Assembly: GCF_014196495.1 (NCBI RefSeq)
Contig: NZ_JACIDT010000002.1
Coordinates: 62,001-126,000 of the forward strand
Source of the DNA: Sphingobium jiangsuense
GTDB taxonomy: Bacteria > Pseudomonadota > Alphaproteobacteria > Sphingomonadales > Sphingomonadaceae
Length of the DNA stretch: 64,000 bases
Direction of reading: 5' to 3'
The notes under the pieces: model-generated
The model's database searches: none
What the model was told of the DNA's origin: nothing
What the model saw: the letters and a program-made list of their open reading frames with translations, nothing else
In this document: positions 26,771 to 34,612 of the stretch, in pieces
Numbering within the stretch: position 1 is the stretch's first letter
Layout of the letters: the number at the start of each line of letters is the position of its first letter
Translations under genes and position numbers: made by a program

Positions 26771-27679
26771 ATGAACTTCGCGGAAATGCGTGACAAGATT
26801 GCGGGCGGCAAGGGCTTCATCGCGGCGCTGGACCAGAGCGGCGGCTCGACGCCCAAGGCGCTGGCGGGCTATGGAGTGGAGGCGGATGCGTGGTCGAGCG
26901 AGGAGGAGATGTTCTCCCTCATTCACCGGATGCGCAGCCGCATCATCACCTCGCCGGCGTTCACCGGCGACAAGGTGCTGGGCGCGATCCTGTTCGAGCG
27001 CACGATGGACGGTCAGGTCGACGGCAAGCCGACCCCGCAGGCGCTGATCGACAAGGGGGTGGTGCCGTTCATCAAGATCGACAAGGGCCTTGAGGACGAG
27101 GCGAACGGCGTCCAGTTGATGAAGCCGATGCCGGAACTGGATGCGCTGCTGGCCCGCGCCAGGGGGCTGGGCGTGTTCGGCACCAAGGAGCGCTCGGTGA
27201 TCAACCTCGCCAACCGCGAGGGCATCGCCGCTGTCGTCAAGCAGCAGTTCGAGGTGGGGCAGCGGGTGCTGGCCGCAGGGCTGGTGCCGATCATCGAGCC
27301 GGAGGTGAACATCAAGAGCGCCGAGCGGGCGCAGGCCGACCAGATCCTGCTGGACGAGACGCTGAAGGCGCTGGACGCGATGACCGGTGACGCTCAGGTG
27401 ATGCTGAAGCTGTCGCTGCCCGCCCGGCCGGGCCTGTTCGATCCGCTGGTCGCCCATCCGCGCGTGCTGCGGGTGGTGGCGCTGTCGGGCGGGTTCAAGC
27501 GCCCCGAAGCCTGCGTCGAGCTAGCGAAGAACAAGGGCATCATCGCCAGCTTCAGCCGCGCGCTGCTGGAAGACCTGCGCGCGCAGATGAGCGATCAGGA
27601 ATTCAACGCCTCGCTCGGCAGCGCGATCGACGAGATCTACAAGGCCTCGACCGAAAAGACCGTGACCGAAGCGGCCTGA
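26771..27679 (+). CDS. fda: Fructose-bisphosphate aldolase, class I (single-domain, FDA type)
   Basis: 302-residue class I aldolase that splits fructose 1,6-bisphosphate through a Schiff base. FIAALDQSGGSTPKALAGYG at the N-terminus and PIIEPEVNIKS at the centre are family hallmarks, and the likely Schiff-base lysine (about residue 213) is in VMLKLSLPARPG. The ATG at 26771 has AAGGGA 8 bases upstream; the in-frame ATG at 26627 would run through the repeat element and is rejected. Class I enzymes need no metal, unlike the class II enzymes of many bacteria. The gene is bracketed by the repeat copies at 26651-26712 and 27726-27787. Confidence 0.94.
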   Translation: MNFAEMRDKIAGGKGFIAALDQSGGSTPKALAGYGVEADAWSSEEEMFSLIHRMRSRIITSPAFTGDKVLGAILFERTMDGQVDGKPTPQALIDKGVVPFIKIDKGLEDEANGVQLMKPMPELDALLARARGLGVFGTKERSVINLANREGIAAVVKQQFEVGQRVLAAGLVPIIEPEVNIKSAERAQADQILLDETLKALDAMTGDAQVMLKLSLPARPGLFDPLVAHPRVLRVVALSGGFKRPEACVELAKNKGIIASFSRALLEDLRAQMSDQEFNASLGSAIDEIYKASTEKTVTEAA

Positions 27680-27725
27680 GGACACAGGCGGGCGGGCGCG
27701 CTTTTCGCGCCTGCCGCCGAAGCGA

Positions 27726-27787
27726 TAGAGCGTTTTCAGGTCAGATGGAACATCTGACGGCTCGGAAAACGCGGCAAACAAGGAATA
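27726..27787. repeat. Nested-hairpin repeat, copy B, downstream of fda
   Basis: Same element as at 26651-26712 in the same orientation. AGAGCGTTTTC is followed by GTCAGATG-GAA-CATCTGAC and GGCTCGGAAAACGCGG. Differences are confined to a few bases. A second inverted pair, CTCTGTCCGGTTCA with GAACAGGATAGAG, follows at about 27793-27824. Confidence 0.85.
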
Positions 27788-27832
27788 GCCACACTCTGTC
27801 CGGTTCAATCTGAACAGGATAGAGTCTGGCGA

Positions 27833-27866
27833 GGGCCGGACGTCGATGGGCGTCCGGCCCTTTGCT
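27833..27866 (+). terminator. Rho-independent-like terminator downstream of fda
   Basis: A ten-base-pair stem, GGGCCGGACG (27833-27842) with CGTCCGGCCC (27851-27860) and loop TCGATGGG, then TTTGCTATT. It lies between the plus-strand fda and the minus-strand transporter, so it may serve both. An imperfect GC hairpin with a TTTT loop also follows the fda stop at about 27688-27719. Confidence 0.6.
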
Positions 27867-27881
27867 ATTCGGCCCCGTTAT

Positions 27882-28784
27882 TCAGGGCGCGTCCGCCACC
27901 CGCACCGTTCGCGCCGCCGTCAGCACCGCCCCGGCGGAGGCCGTCATGACCGCGCAGATCGCAACCCAGTGCAGCAGCGGCAGATGCTCCTGCAGCGTCA
28001 GCGCGCCGAGCATCGCCGCGATCGCCGGTTCGAGGCTCATCAATATGCCGAAGGTGCCCGGACGCATGCGGCGCAGCGCGACCATCTCCAGCGTATAGGG
28101 GATCGCGCCGGAAAGCAGGCCGACGGCCAGCACCAGCGGCAGCACGGGCAGCAGCACCGAGACAGGGCTCGCCGTCGCCACCCCGAAGGGGAGGGCGAGC
28201 GCCGAGGAGATCAGCATCCCGGCGGCCGCGCTGCGCGAGCCGTGATCCTGCCCCGCCCGCTTGCCGGCGAGGATATAGATGGCCCAGAAAAGACCGGCCA
28301 GCAGCGCGAAGCTCATGCCGACAGGGTCGAGATCATGGCTGTCCGGTCCCAGCGGCGTCAGCAGCGCCAGCCCGGCGATCGCCAGCAGCGCCCACAGGAA
28401 ATCCACCGCCCGGCGCGACGTCGCGATCACCACCCCCAAAGGCCCGACAAATTCTATCGCCACCGCAATGCCCATCGGAATGCGCTCCAGCGCCTGATAG
28501 AAGGTGAGGTTCATGCTCCCCAGCGCGAGGCCATAGAGCAGGAGCGCACGCCAGTTGCCGCGGTCCAGCCGGATTTTCCACGGGCGCAGCGCGATTGCCA
28601 TGAAAAGGGTGGAAAACAGGATGCGCAGCACCGCCATGTTGGTCGCGCCGAGGATCGGGAACAGCGCCTTGGCGATCGACGCGCCCCATTGCACCGACAG
28701 CATCGCGACGAGCAGCATCGCGATCGGCACAGCCGGGGAATGGCCGCCGCTTCTTTCCGGTGCTTGGCTGTGCTGCTCGGTCAT
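27882..28784 (-). CDS. EamA/DMT-family transporter (RhtA-like)
   Basis: 300-residue inner-membrane protein with ten hydrophobic helices in two EamA repeats. It resembles the RhtA-type exporters of threonine/homoserine: QWGASIAKALFPILGA, AIEFVGPLGVVIATSRRAVD, and GAIPYTLEMVALRRMRPGTFGILMS-type sequence (the stretch from residue 245) near the C-terminus. The substrate is not determinable. The ATG at 28784 overlaps the stop of a 15-codon leader frame. An alternative GTG at 28853 gives a longer N-terminus with no membrane feature. It is convergent with fda. Confidence 0.85.
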   Translation of the reverse strand: MTEQHSQAPERSGGHSPAVPIAMLLVAMLSVQWGASIAKALFPILGATNMAVLRILFSTLFMAIALRPWKIRLDRGNWRALLLYGLALGSMNLTFYQALERIPMGIAVAIEFVGPLGVVIATSRRAVDFLWALLAIAGLALLTPLGPDSHDLDPVGMSFALLAGLFWAIYILAGKRAGQDHGSRSAAAGMLISSALALPFGVATASPVSVLLPVLPLVLAVGLLSGAIPYTLEMVALRRMRPGTFGILMSLEPAIAAMLGALTLQEHLPLLHWVAICAVMTASAGAVLTAARTVRVADAP

Positions 28785-28828
28785 GTCGTCTTTCGCCGGA
28801 GGGGCTGGAGTCGGCCCGGCCGTCTCAT
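28781..28828 (-). CDS. Possible 15-residue leader peptide upstream of the EamA transporter
   Basis: ATG 28828-28826 is preceded by AAGGAGAGGA, an excellent ribosome site. It opens a frame reading MRRPGRLQPLRRKTT. Its TGA overlaps the transporter ATG (ATGA, 28784-28781). Basic leader peptides overlapping a downstream start can couple translation or sense amino-acid supply. The alternative is that the good ribosome site serves the GTG at 28853 or another start. No homology supports it. Confidence 0.3.
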   Translation of the reverse strand: MRRPGRLQPLRRKTT

Positions 28829-28930
28829 TCCTCTCCTTGCATTCGAATGTCACGCCCTTTTTCGGCCTGTATGGTGGTTGCGAACTGTCTCCTGTTAATG
28901 GTGGGTTTCGGCCAAAACGGGCTTAAGAAA

Positions 28931-29028
28931 CCGTTCGCCCTGAGCTTGTCGACCCGAAGGGCGGGCGAAGCCCAACGGCTGTTTTCAACCTTTAGAAAGT
29001 ACAGGGCTTCGACAAGCTCAGCGAACGG
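28931..29028. repeat. Inverted-repeat element upstream of thiE (copy 1)
   Basis: Left arm CCGTTCGCCCTGAGCTTGTC and right arm GACAAGCTCAGCGAACGG are near-perfect complements, separated by about 60 bases that include CTTTAGAAAGTACAGGGCTT. The 58 bases with CTTTAAGAAAGGGCAGGGCTTCG in copy 2 (29875-29954) match closely. Such CCGTTCG-type elements are common in intergenic DNA of these bacteria. Confidence 0.85.
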
Positions 29029-29126
29029 TGGGCAGCATGACCGCTATCAACCCCAATAGCCCTTTCTTTCGGAACGGTGCGCTCTTCCCCGCTGGCTTCG
29101 CGATGCCGGGCGCGATATGGGGGGGC

Positions 29127-29819
29127 ATGACCGACTTTTCCGACGACGACCTGAAGCTCGACCCGAATTTCGCCACGCGTTTCGAGCGGGATGACGAGCG
29201 CCCGCCGTGCCAGCTCTACCTGATTTCCCCGCCGCGCATCGGCGCCGATTTCGCGGAGCAGTTGAAGCAGGCGCTGGAGGGCGGGCCGGTCGCGGCCTTT
29301 CAACTGCGGCTCAAGGATGTGGACGAGGAGGAGATTGCGCGGGCGGCCGGGCCGTTGCAACGGCTCTGCGCCGAGCGGGAGGTGGCGTTCATCGTCAACG
29401 ACAGCATGGAACTGGCCAAGCGGCTGGGCGCGGACGGCGTGCATCTGGGGCAGGGCGACGGCGACCCGAGGGCGGCCCGCGCGCTGCTCGGCCCGTCGGC
29501 GCAGATCGGCGTGACCTGCCATGACAGCCGCCATCTGGCGATGGAGGCGGGGGAGGCCGGGGCGGACTATGTCGCCTTCGGCGCCTTCTACCCGACGACG
29601 ACCAAGGAGACGGCGCACCGGCCGGACCCGTCGATCCTGAGCTGGTGGACGGCGCTGTTCGAGCTGCCCTGCGTCGCCATCGGCGGCATCACCGCGCACA
29701 ACGCCGCCCCGCTGGTGGCGGCGGGCGCCGATTTCCTCGCGGTGAGCGGCGCGGTGTGGGGACATGAAAGCGGCCCGTGCGCGGGCGTCGGGGCTTTTGC
29801 CGGGGTGCTGGGCTGGTAG
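29127..29819 (+). CDS. thiE: Thiamine-phosphate synthase
   Basis: Joins hydroxymethylpyrimidine diphosphate and thiazole phosphate to make thiamine phosphate; TIM barrel, 230 residues. [10 protein letters not shown] opens the barrel. [40 protein letters not shown] and [20 protein letters not shown] are the pyrophosphate and metal loops. [10 protein letters not shown] and [13 protein letters not shown] complete the set. The first ~35 residues are acidic and not part of the barrel. The ATG at 29127 lies after GGGGGG; an earlier in-frame ATG at 29028 would begin inside the repeat. No TPP riboswitch was seen upstream. Repeat copies flank it on both sides. Confidence 0.9.
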   Translation: MTDFSDDDLKLDPNFATRFERDDERPPCQLYLISPPRIGADFAEQLKQALEGGPVAAFQLRLKDVDEEEIARAAGPLQRLCAEREVAFIVNDSMELAKRLGADGVHLGQGDGDPRAARALLGPSAQIGVTCHDSRHLAMEAGEAGADYVAFGAFYPTTTKETAHRPDPSILSWWTALFELPCVAIGGITAHNAAPLVAAGADFLAVSGAVWGHESGPCAGVGAFAGVLGW

Positions 29820-29874
29820 GCTTGGAGCCGGCAGCGGTTTTTGTGGCGGATTACGGCCATTTCCAGACAGTACT

Positions 29875-29954
29875 CCGTTCGCCCTGAGCCCGTTGGAGGG
29901 ACGTAGTTCCTCTCTTTAAGAAAGGGCAGGGCTTCGACAAGCGCAGCCGAACGG
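29875..29954. repeat. Inverted-repeat element downstream of thiE (copy 2)
   Basis: Left arm CCGTTCGCCCTGAGC (29875-29889) and right arm GGCTTCGACAAGCGCAGC followed by CGAACGG to 29954. The left arm carries a diverged middle (CCGTTGGAGGG) compared with copy 1, so the pairing is imperfect. It lies in the 329-base gap before the epimerase gene, which also holds the palindrome at 30005-30024. I see no gene in this gap. Confidence 0.75.
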
Positions 29955-30004
29955 CAGGAGGAGTGGCTTCTCATCCATCTCCAACCCGCTATCCCTTTCC
30001 CGTC

Positions 30005-30024
30005 ATGCCAGCGGAGGCTGGCAT
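30005..30024. repeat. ATGCCAGC palindrome (copy 1)
   Basis: Eight-base arms ATGCCAGC (30005-30012) and GCTGGCAT (30017-30024) around GGAG. The same palindrome, with loop GCAG, recurs at 41082-41101. Both copies are preceded by AACCCGCTAT about 20-25 bases upstream, so the repeated unit is larger than the hairpin. Confidence 0.8.
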
Positions 30025-30148
30025 CTCAGGAGACGGCGCGCGACATGGCCTGCGACCCCAGCCTGCGCCGGGGCGACGACAGGGCGGGACTTCCGCTTCC
30101 CATCCCAACCCGCCATTGCGCGCCGATGTTCGGGAAAACCGCGCCCGA

Positions 30149-31135
30149 TCAGCCGCGCCCGTAATAGTCCCTGTACCAGCTGGCGAAGCGGTCCAGCCCC
30201 TCGGCCAGCATCACCTTCGGCCGATAGCCGCAGATCGCGTTCAGCTTCGACACGTCCGCATAGGTGGCGGTGACGTCGCCCGGCTGCATCGGGCGCATGA
30301 TCTTTTCCGCCTCGCGGCCGATCGCCTTTTCCAGCGTCTCGATCATCTCCATCAGGCCGACCGGATGGCTGTCGCCGATGTTGAGCACGCGGTGCTCGCC
30401 CTGTTGCGGCACATGGTCGAGCGCGCCCAATATGCCGTCGACGATATCGTCGATATAGGTGAAGTCGCGGGCCATCCTGCCCTCGCCATAGACCTCGATC
30501 GGCTCGCCCCGCAGGATCCTGTCGGTGAAGCTGAAATAGGCCATGTCCGGCCGCCCCCAGGGGCCGTAGACGGTGAAGAAGCGCAGGCCCGTCTGCGGGA
30601 AGCCGTATAGCTTCGCATAGCTCTGGCTCATCAGCTCGCAGCTGCGCTTGGTCGCGGCGTAGAGCGAGACGGGGCTGGTCGCCGGTTCCTCCTCGGTGAA
30701 GCCTTTGCCGCCCATCGGCCTTTCGCCGTAGACGGAGGAGGAGGAGGCATAGACCAGATGCTCGAAACCCGGCGCGTGGCGGCAGGCTTCCATGATGGAG
30801 AGGTGCCCGGCCAGATTGCTGTGCTCATAGGCGAACGGGTTTTCGAGGCTGTAGCGCACCCCCGCCTGCGCCGCGAGGTGGATCACCCGGCGCACGCCAT
30901 TGTCGCGGACCAGCGCGGCCATGGCGGCCGCATCGGCGACATCGGCGCGGTGGAAGGCGAATTCGCGACGCCCGTTGAAGGTCGCGAGGCGCGCTTCCTT
31001 CAACGAGGGGTCGTAATAGTCGTTGACGATATCCACGCCGATGACCGTCTCGCCGCGTTCCAGCAGCCGGTGCGCGGTGGCGTGGCCGATGAACCCGGCG
31101 ACGCCGGTGACCACTATGGGGGACCTGTCGGTCAT
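30149..31135 (-). CDS. UDP-glucuronate 4-epimerase-like NAD-dependent epimerase
   Basis: 328-residue SDR enzyme that likely interconverts UDP-GlcA and UDP-GalA. It has the Rossmann motif GVAGFIGHATAHRLLERG, the family stretch NDYYDPSLKEARL, the catalytic YxxxK in YAATK and GRPDMAYFSFT downstream of the TVYGPWG motif; the pattern matches CapI/UGE-type proteins. It sits four bases after the stop of the UDP-glucose dehydrogenase gene and so uses its product. Together they imply a uronic-acid-containing polymer. The family also contains epimerases of other sugars, so the substrate is inferred. Confidence 0.85.
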   Translation of the reverse strand: MTDRSPIVVTGVAGFIGHATAHRLLERGETVIGVDIVNDYYDPSLKEARLATFNGRREFAFHRADVADAAAMAALVRDNGVRRVIHLAAQAGVRYSLENPFAYEHSNLAGHLSIMEACRHAPGFEHLVYASSSSVYGERPMGGKGFTEEEPATSPVSLYAATKRSCELMSQSYAKLYGFPQTGLRFFTVYGPWGRPDMAYFSFTDRILRGEPIEVYGEGRMARDFTYIDDIVDGILGALDHVPQQGEHRVLNIGDSHPVGLMEMIETLEKAIGREAEKIMRPMQPGDVTATYADVSKLNAICGYRPKVMLAEGLDRFASWYRDYYGRG

Positions 31136-31139
31136 CGGT

Positions 31140-32441
31140 TCATCGCCCGATCGCGCTGTAGGTGAAGCCCGCCTTTTCGACCATTTCGCGCGGATAGATG
31201 TTGCGCAGGTCGATCAGGATCGGCTGCGACAGCAGCGACTTGACGCGATCGAGGTCCAGCGCGCGGAACGCATCCCATTCCGTCACGATGACGAGAGCGT
31301 CCGCGCCCTCCATCGTCTGATAGGAGCCGTCGCAATAGGTGACGTTCTCCAGCACCTTCTTCGCCTGCTCCATCCCTTCCGGGTCATAGGCGCGGATGGA
31401 CGCGCCCGCGTCCTGCAAGGTCTGGATGACCGCGATCGCCGGGCTGTCGCGCATGTCGTCGGTATTGGGCTTGAAGGTCAGGCCCAGCACCGCGATGGTC
31501 TTGCCGCGCACATCGTCGCCGCAGGCATGGATGACCTTGCGGCCCATCGCGCGCTTGCGGTTGTCGTTGACCGCGACGACCGCCTCGACGATCCGCTGCG
31601 GCGCGTCATAATCCTGGCTGGTCTTGAGCAGGGCCAGCGTGTCCTTGGGGAAGCAGCTGCCGCCATAGCCGGGGCCGGCATGGAGGAATTTGGAGCCGAT
31701 GCGATTGTCGAGGCCGATGCCGCGCGCGACATCCTGCACGTCGGCGCCCACCTTCTCGCACAGGTCGGCGATCTCGTTGATGAAGGTGATCTTGACCGCG
31801 AGAAACGCATTGGCCGCATATTTGGTAAGTTCCGCGCCCCGGCGGCTCATCTCCACGATCGGCGACTTGTTGAGGTAGAGCGGGCGATAGACCTGCCGCA
31901 TCACCTCCAGCGCGCGCTGGTCGTCGCCGCCGATCACGATGCGGTCGGGCCGCTTGAAATCGTCGATGGCCGCGCCTTCGCGCAGGAATTCGGGGTTGGA
32001 GACGACCGCGAAATCGGCGTCGGGGTTGGCGGCGCGAATGATCCGCTCGACCTCGTCGCCGGTGCCGACCGGGACCGTCGACTTGTCCACGATCACGGTG
32101 AAGCCGGTGATCGCCTGCGCGATCTCTTCGGCGGCGGCGTAGACATAGCTGAGGTCGGCATGGCCATCGCCACGCCGGGACGGAGTGCCCACGGCGATGA
32201 ACACGGCATCCGCGTCGCGCACGCCCTCGGCAAGGTCGGTGGTGAATTTGAGGCGGCCCGCCGCGACGTTGCTGGCCACCAGATGATCGAGGCCGGGTTC
32301 GAAGATCGGGATACGTCCGGCCAGCAGCGCGTCGATCTTGCTCTTGTCCTTGTCCACGCAGACCACGTCATGGCCGAAGTCCGCGAAACAGGTGCCGGAT
32401 ACCAGGCCGACATAGCCGGACCCGATCATCGTAATCTTCAT
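31140..32441 (-). CDS. ugd: UDP-glucose 6-dehydrogenase
   Basis: 433-residue NAD-dependent enzyme that oxidises UDP-glucose to UDP-glucuronate. The N-terminus KITMIGSGYVGLVSGTCFA is the dinucleotide-binding fold. The centre has DKSTVPVGTGDEVE and NPEFLREGAAIDDF, and the catalytic Cys is in GYGGSCFPKDTLAL near residue 260. GLTFKPNTDDMRDSPA opens the second half. Length and motifs match bacterial Ugd. It forms an operon with the epimerase and the priming phosphotransferase at 32526 (84-base gap). GlcA made here is a likely substrate of the Alg14/Alg13-like pair at 3139-4100. Confidence 0.95.
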   Translation of the reverse strand: MKITMIGSGYVGLVSGTCFADFGHDVVCVDKDKSKIDALLAGRIPIFEPGLDHLVASNVAAGRLKFTTDLAEGVRDADAVFIAVGTPSRRGDGHADLSYVYAAAEEIAQAITGFTVIVDKSTVPVGTGDEVERIIRAANPDADFAVVSNPEFLREGAAIDDFKRPDRIVIGGDDQRALEVMRQVYRPLYLNKSPIVEMSRRGAELTKYAANAFLAVKITFINEIADLCEKVGADVQDVARGIGLDNRIGSKFLHAGPGYGGSCFPKDTLALLKTSQDYDAPQRIVEAVVAVNDNRKRAMGRKVIHACGDDVRGKTIAVLGLTFKPNTDDMRDSPAIAVIQTLQDAGASIRAYDPEGMEQAKKVLENVTYCDGSYQTMEGADALVIVTEWDAFRALDLDRVKSLLSQPILIDLRNIYPREMVEKAGFTYSAIGR

Positions 32442-32525
32442 TCAACCAAACTCCTTGCCCCAGATGTGCAACGCCCACCGGCAACCGCCCGCCGCATCGG
32501 AAAGCAGCGACGCGGGCGGGTGCCG

Positions 32526-33917
32526 TCAATAGGCGTTCTGATGCTTTATAACCTTCGCCGTTGCAAACAATATGACCAGATCGAGCCACAGGCTCCAGCC
32601 GTTGACATATTCGAGATCGGACCGGAGCCGCATCTCCAGATCCTGGCGCCGCAACGTGGCGCCGCGATAGCCGCGCACCTGCGCAAGGCCGGTAATGCCG
32701 GGCTTCAGCGCGTGGCGGACCCAATATTGCTCGTCCACTTCCCAGAACAGCCTGTCCCCGGCGAGGGAGCCGAGCGCATGGGGGCGGGGGCCGACGAGGC
32801 TCATGTCGCCGCGCAGCACGTTGATGAGCTGCGGCAGCTCGTCGATGCTGGTGCGGCGGATGAAGGCGCCGACCCTGGTGATGCGATCGTCGTCGCGCGA
32901 GGCGGAGCGATGCCCGGCGGCGTCGCACAATTCGGTGCGCATGCTGCGGAACTTCAGGATGCTGAAAACCGAGTTGGAGCGGCCGATGCGGCCCTGCTTG
33001 AAGAAGATGGGGCCGGGGCTTTCGAGCTTGATCGCGATGGCGACCGCGACCATCAGCGGCGTGAGCAGGATGAGGAGGGGCACGGTGATCGCCAGATCGA
33101 GCGCCCGCTTCTGCGCGCGCGAACGGAGGCTGAGCGGGCCGTGGGAAACCACCAGCGTTTCGGCGTCGCCGAACCGGCTGAGGCCGATGGCGCCGACATT
33201 GTCGTTTCGCTGGAGCAGCAATTCGCCGCGGATGTTCGATCCCTTCAGCAGCAGCGACCAGGCCTGCTGCCGTTCCGGCGGGCAGGCGACGACGACGCGG
33301 TCCACGCCCTGAAGGCAGGAGGCCAGCCGGTTGATCATCGCCGGGTCCTGCAAATCGGGCTGGATCGACGCCTTGTTCGCGTCGATCACCTGCCGCCCGC
33401 CGGCGTTGCTGAACGGAACGTCGTCGACGATGACAAGCTCGTTCAGCAACCCGCCCGCATAGCGCTTCAGCACCAGCCGGTCGAAGGCGAAGCGCACGCA
33501 GATGAGGAGGAAGCCCGTCCCGGCGATGCCGAGCGCGACCGACCCGCGCGATGCGATCGGACGGGAATACATGAAGAAGCCGGCGAGCAGGATGAAGGCC
33601 GCCGTGACCGCCCAGGCGATCAGGCTCCGCCGCAGGCTTTGCTGCAGCGACTTGAGCGTGCTGAGGCTGTAGGCGTTCTGGTTGGCGGCGAGGAAAATAT
33701 AGGTGGGAATGACGAGAAAGGCGAGGTTGATGCCGTTGGGCGCGGCCCAGGTATAGCCGCCGAGATAACCGCCAACCAGAAAGCCGACGGCAATGGCCAT
33801 CATGTCCAGCAGCATTAACTGAAAGTAAAGCAGGAGCCTGACCGATTGACGGGAGATCATTCGACGGCTCTGGCCATGCATCAGCTCTATCGGCGCAAAG
33901 CTTTCTATCACCGACAC
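32526..33917 (-). CDS. Priming undecaprenyl-phosphate sugar phosphotransferase (sphingan GelB/SpsB-like)
   Basis: 463-residue inner-membrane enzyme that starts repeat-unit assembly by moving a sugar-1-phosphate, probably Glc-1-P, to undecaprenyl phosphate. Four N-terminal helices (residues 25-160) are followed by a cytoplasmic region and a fifth hydrophobic segment (AITVPLLILLTPLMVAV). The C-terminal catalytic domain carries SPGPIFFKQGRIGRS, FSILKFRSMR, RRTSIDELPQLINVL, MSLVGPRPHA and KPGITGLAQVRG, all hallmarks of the PHPT family. A modified CoA-binding-like region lies between, as in WcaJ and GelB. It begins the minus-strand operon with ugd and the epimerase. Confidence 0.93.
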   Translation of the reverse strand: MSVIESFAPIELMHGQSRRMISRQSVRLLLYFQLMLLDMMAIAVGFLVGGYLGGYTWAAPNGINLAFLVIPTYIFLAANQNAYSLSTLKSLQQSLRRSLIAWAVTAAFILLAGFFMYSRPIASRGSVALGIAGTGFLLICVRFAFDRLVLKRYAGGLLNELVIVDDVPFSNAGGRQVIDANKASIQPDLQDPAMINRLASCLQGVDRVVVACPPERQQAWSLLLKGSNIRGELLLQRNDNVGAIGLSRFGDAETLVVSHGPLSLRSRAQKRALDLAITVPLLILLTPLMVAVAIAIKLESPGPIFFKQGRIGRSNSVFSILKFRSMRTELCDAAGHRSASRDDDRITRVGAFIRRTSIDELPQLINVLRGDMSLVGPRPHALGSLAGDRLFWEVDEQYWVRHALKPGITGLAQVRGYRGATLRRQDLEMRLRSDLEYVNGWSLWLDLVILFATAKVIKHQNAY

Positions 33918-34276
33918 TGCTCCCTGTCTTTTTTGCTGCCTTGCCGACCCAGGAAAGGTCTCACCCGTTCAGACAGGTAAAATCTATACCCTTTGAGAAA
34001 AGCAAAGCGCAATGCCTTCGCTCAGCTTTTGCTGTGCCGCAATGTCCTACTATGGAACGTGGAATTGGCGAGTGCAAAGACTGCAAGGCGTTCGCAAGAT
34101 ACGATGAATCCACAGGAAGCGGGCCTTTTGGGGGTCAAAAGGCCGGTCCGGAAAGAGAGAAGGCGTGTGGTCCGCCGGCCGGGCGACTCATTCGACGCTG
34201 CATTGCGGAAGCGGAGTCGCGGGCGCGCAGGGGGACAGGCGGCGACGGCGGCAGCGCGCGGTCGCCTTGCTTCCTG

Positions 34277-34444
34277 TCAGAAAATCAGGTCGAGTAGCAG
34301 GATCACCCCGGCGATGCCGAGCGCCAGCGCGACATAGCCGCCGGTGCGCGAAAGCCGGGAAACGATGGTTTCCAGCCTGCGGTCCGCCCTGCCTTTCCTA
34401 TGGGTGCCTGACGGAGTGAAATTATCGTTCCGTAACGTCTGCAT
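34277..34444 (-). CDS. 55-residue single-helix membrane protein
   Basis: Reads MQTLRNDNFTPSGTHRKGRA, a basic stretch, then a C-terminal hydrophobic helix from about residue 35 (GGYVALALGIAGVILLLDLIF). The ATG at 34444-34442 has AGGAGG with 8 bases spacing, the best ribosome site nearby. It is therefore very likely a genuine small gene, of the tail-anchored type (N-in). I do not recognise the family. It lies in the 920-base gap between the phosphotransferase and the GT2, read away from the AT-rich island. The perfect inverted repeat 34479-34505 sits 35-61 bases upstream. Bases 33918-34276 contain only a GCCTTTTG/CAAAAGGC hairpin (34123-34143). Confidence 0.7.
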   Translation of the reverse strand: MQTLRNDNFTPSGTHRKGRADRRLETIVSRLSRTGGYVALALGIAGVILLLDLIF

Positions 34445-34478
34445 AAGGAACCCCTCCTGTACTTGCCCCTTATTGTGT

Positions 34479-34505
34479 GAAATTTCCTGATCATATGGAA
34501 ATTTC
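34479..34505. promoter_or_regulatory. Perfect inverted repeat, candidate operator in AT-rich island
   Basis: GAAATTTCC (34479-34487) and GGAAATTTC (34497-34505) flank TGATCATAT, which is itself nearly palindromic. It lies 35 bases upstream of the small membrane protein start and about 40-70 bases before the promoter of the GT2. The surrounding 34445-34640 stretch is strongly AT-rich in otherwise GC-rich DNA. Confidence 0.55.
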
Positions 34506-34546
34506 GATATTATTCGTTTCTATTTTTAAATATCACAAATACCCAT

Positions 34547-34576
34547 ATGACAATATTCAAAAGGCGGTCGTATAAT
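34547..34576 (+). promoter_or_regulatory. Sigma-70-type promoter upstream of the GT2 gene
   Basis: ATGACA (34547-34552), 18-base spacer, TATAAT (34571-34576). The -10 is a perfect match and the -35 matches five of six. The implied transcript starts near 34583, so it has a leader of about 260 bases. The TAATATAC direct repeats at 34594-34612 lie just downstream, where a repressor could act. This is the only clear E. coli-like promoter noticed in the window. Confidence 0.6.
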
Positions 34577-34593
34577 GTTTTTTACATCTCCTG

Positions 34594-34612
34594 TAATATA
34601 CTGATAATATAC
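34594..34612. repeat. Helically phased TAATATAC direct repeat
   Basis: TAATATAC occurs at 34594-34601 and 34605-34612, spaced 11 bases apart, one helical turn. This suits a dimer or two adjacent contacts on the same face of the DNA. It follows the predicted start of transcription for the GT2. The rest of the leader up to 34841 has only a CAGCGAC/GTCGCTG hairpin (34783-34801). Confidence 0.5.

Noticed and set aside
29029..29126. TPP riboswitch upstream of thiE
   Set aside because: I looked for the CTGAGA and ACC-TGATC elements and the associated stems. None was seen; the region is mostly repeat element and a short AT/GC stretch.
33918..34276. Possible gene frames in the gap upstream of the priming phosphotransferase
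   Set aside because: The three open frames there (33941, 33993, 34165) are low-complexity and unlike any family, with no ribosome site; only the small minus-strand gene at 34277-34444 is supported.
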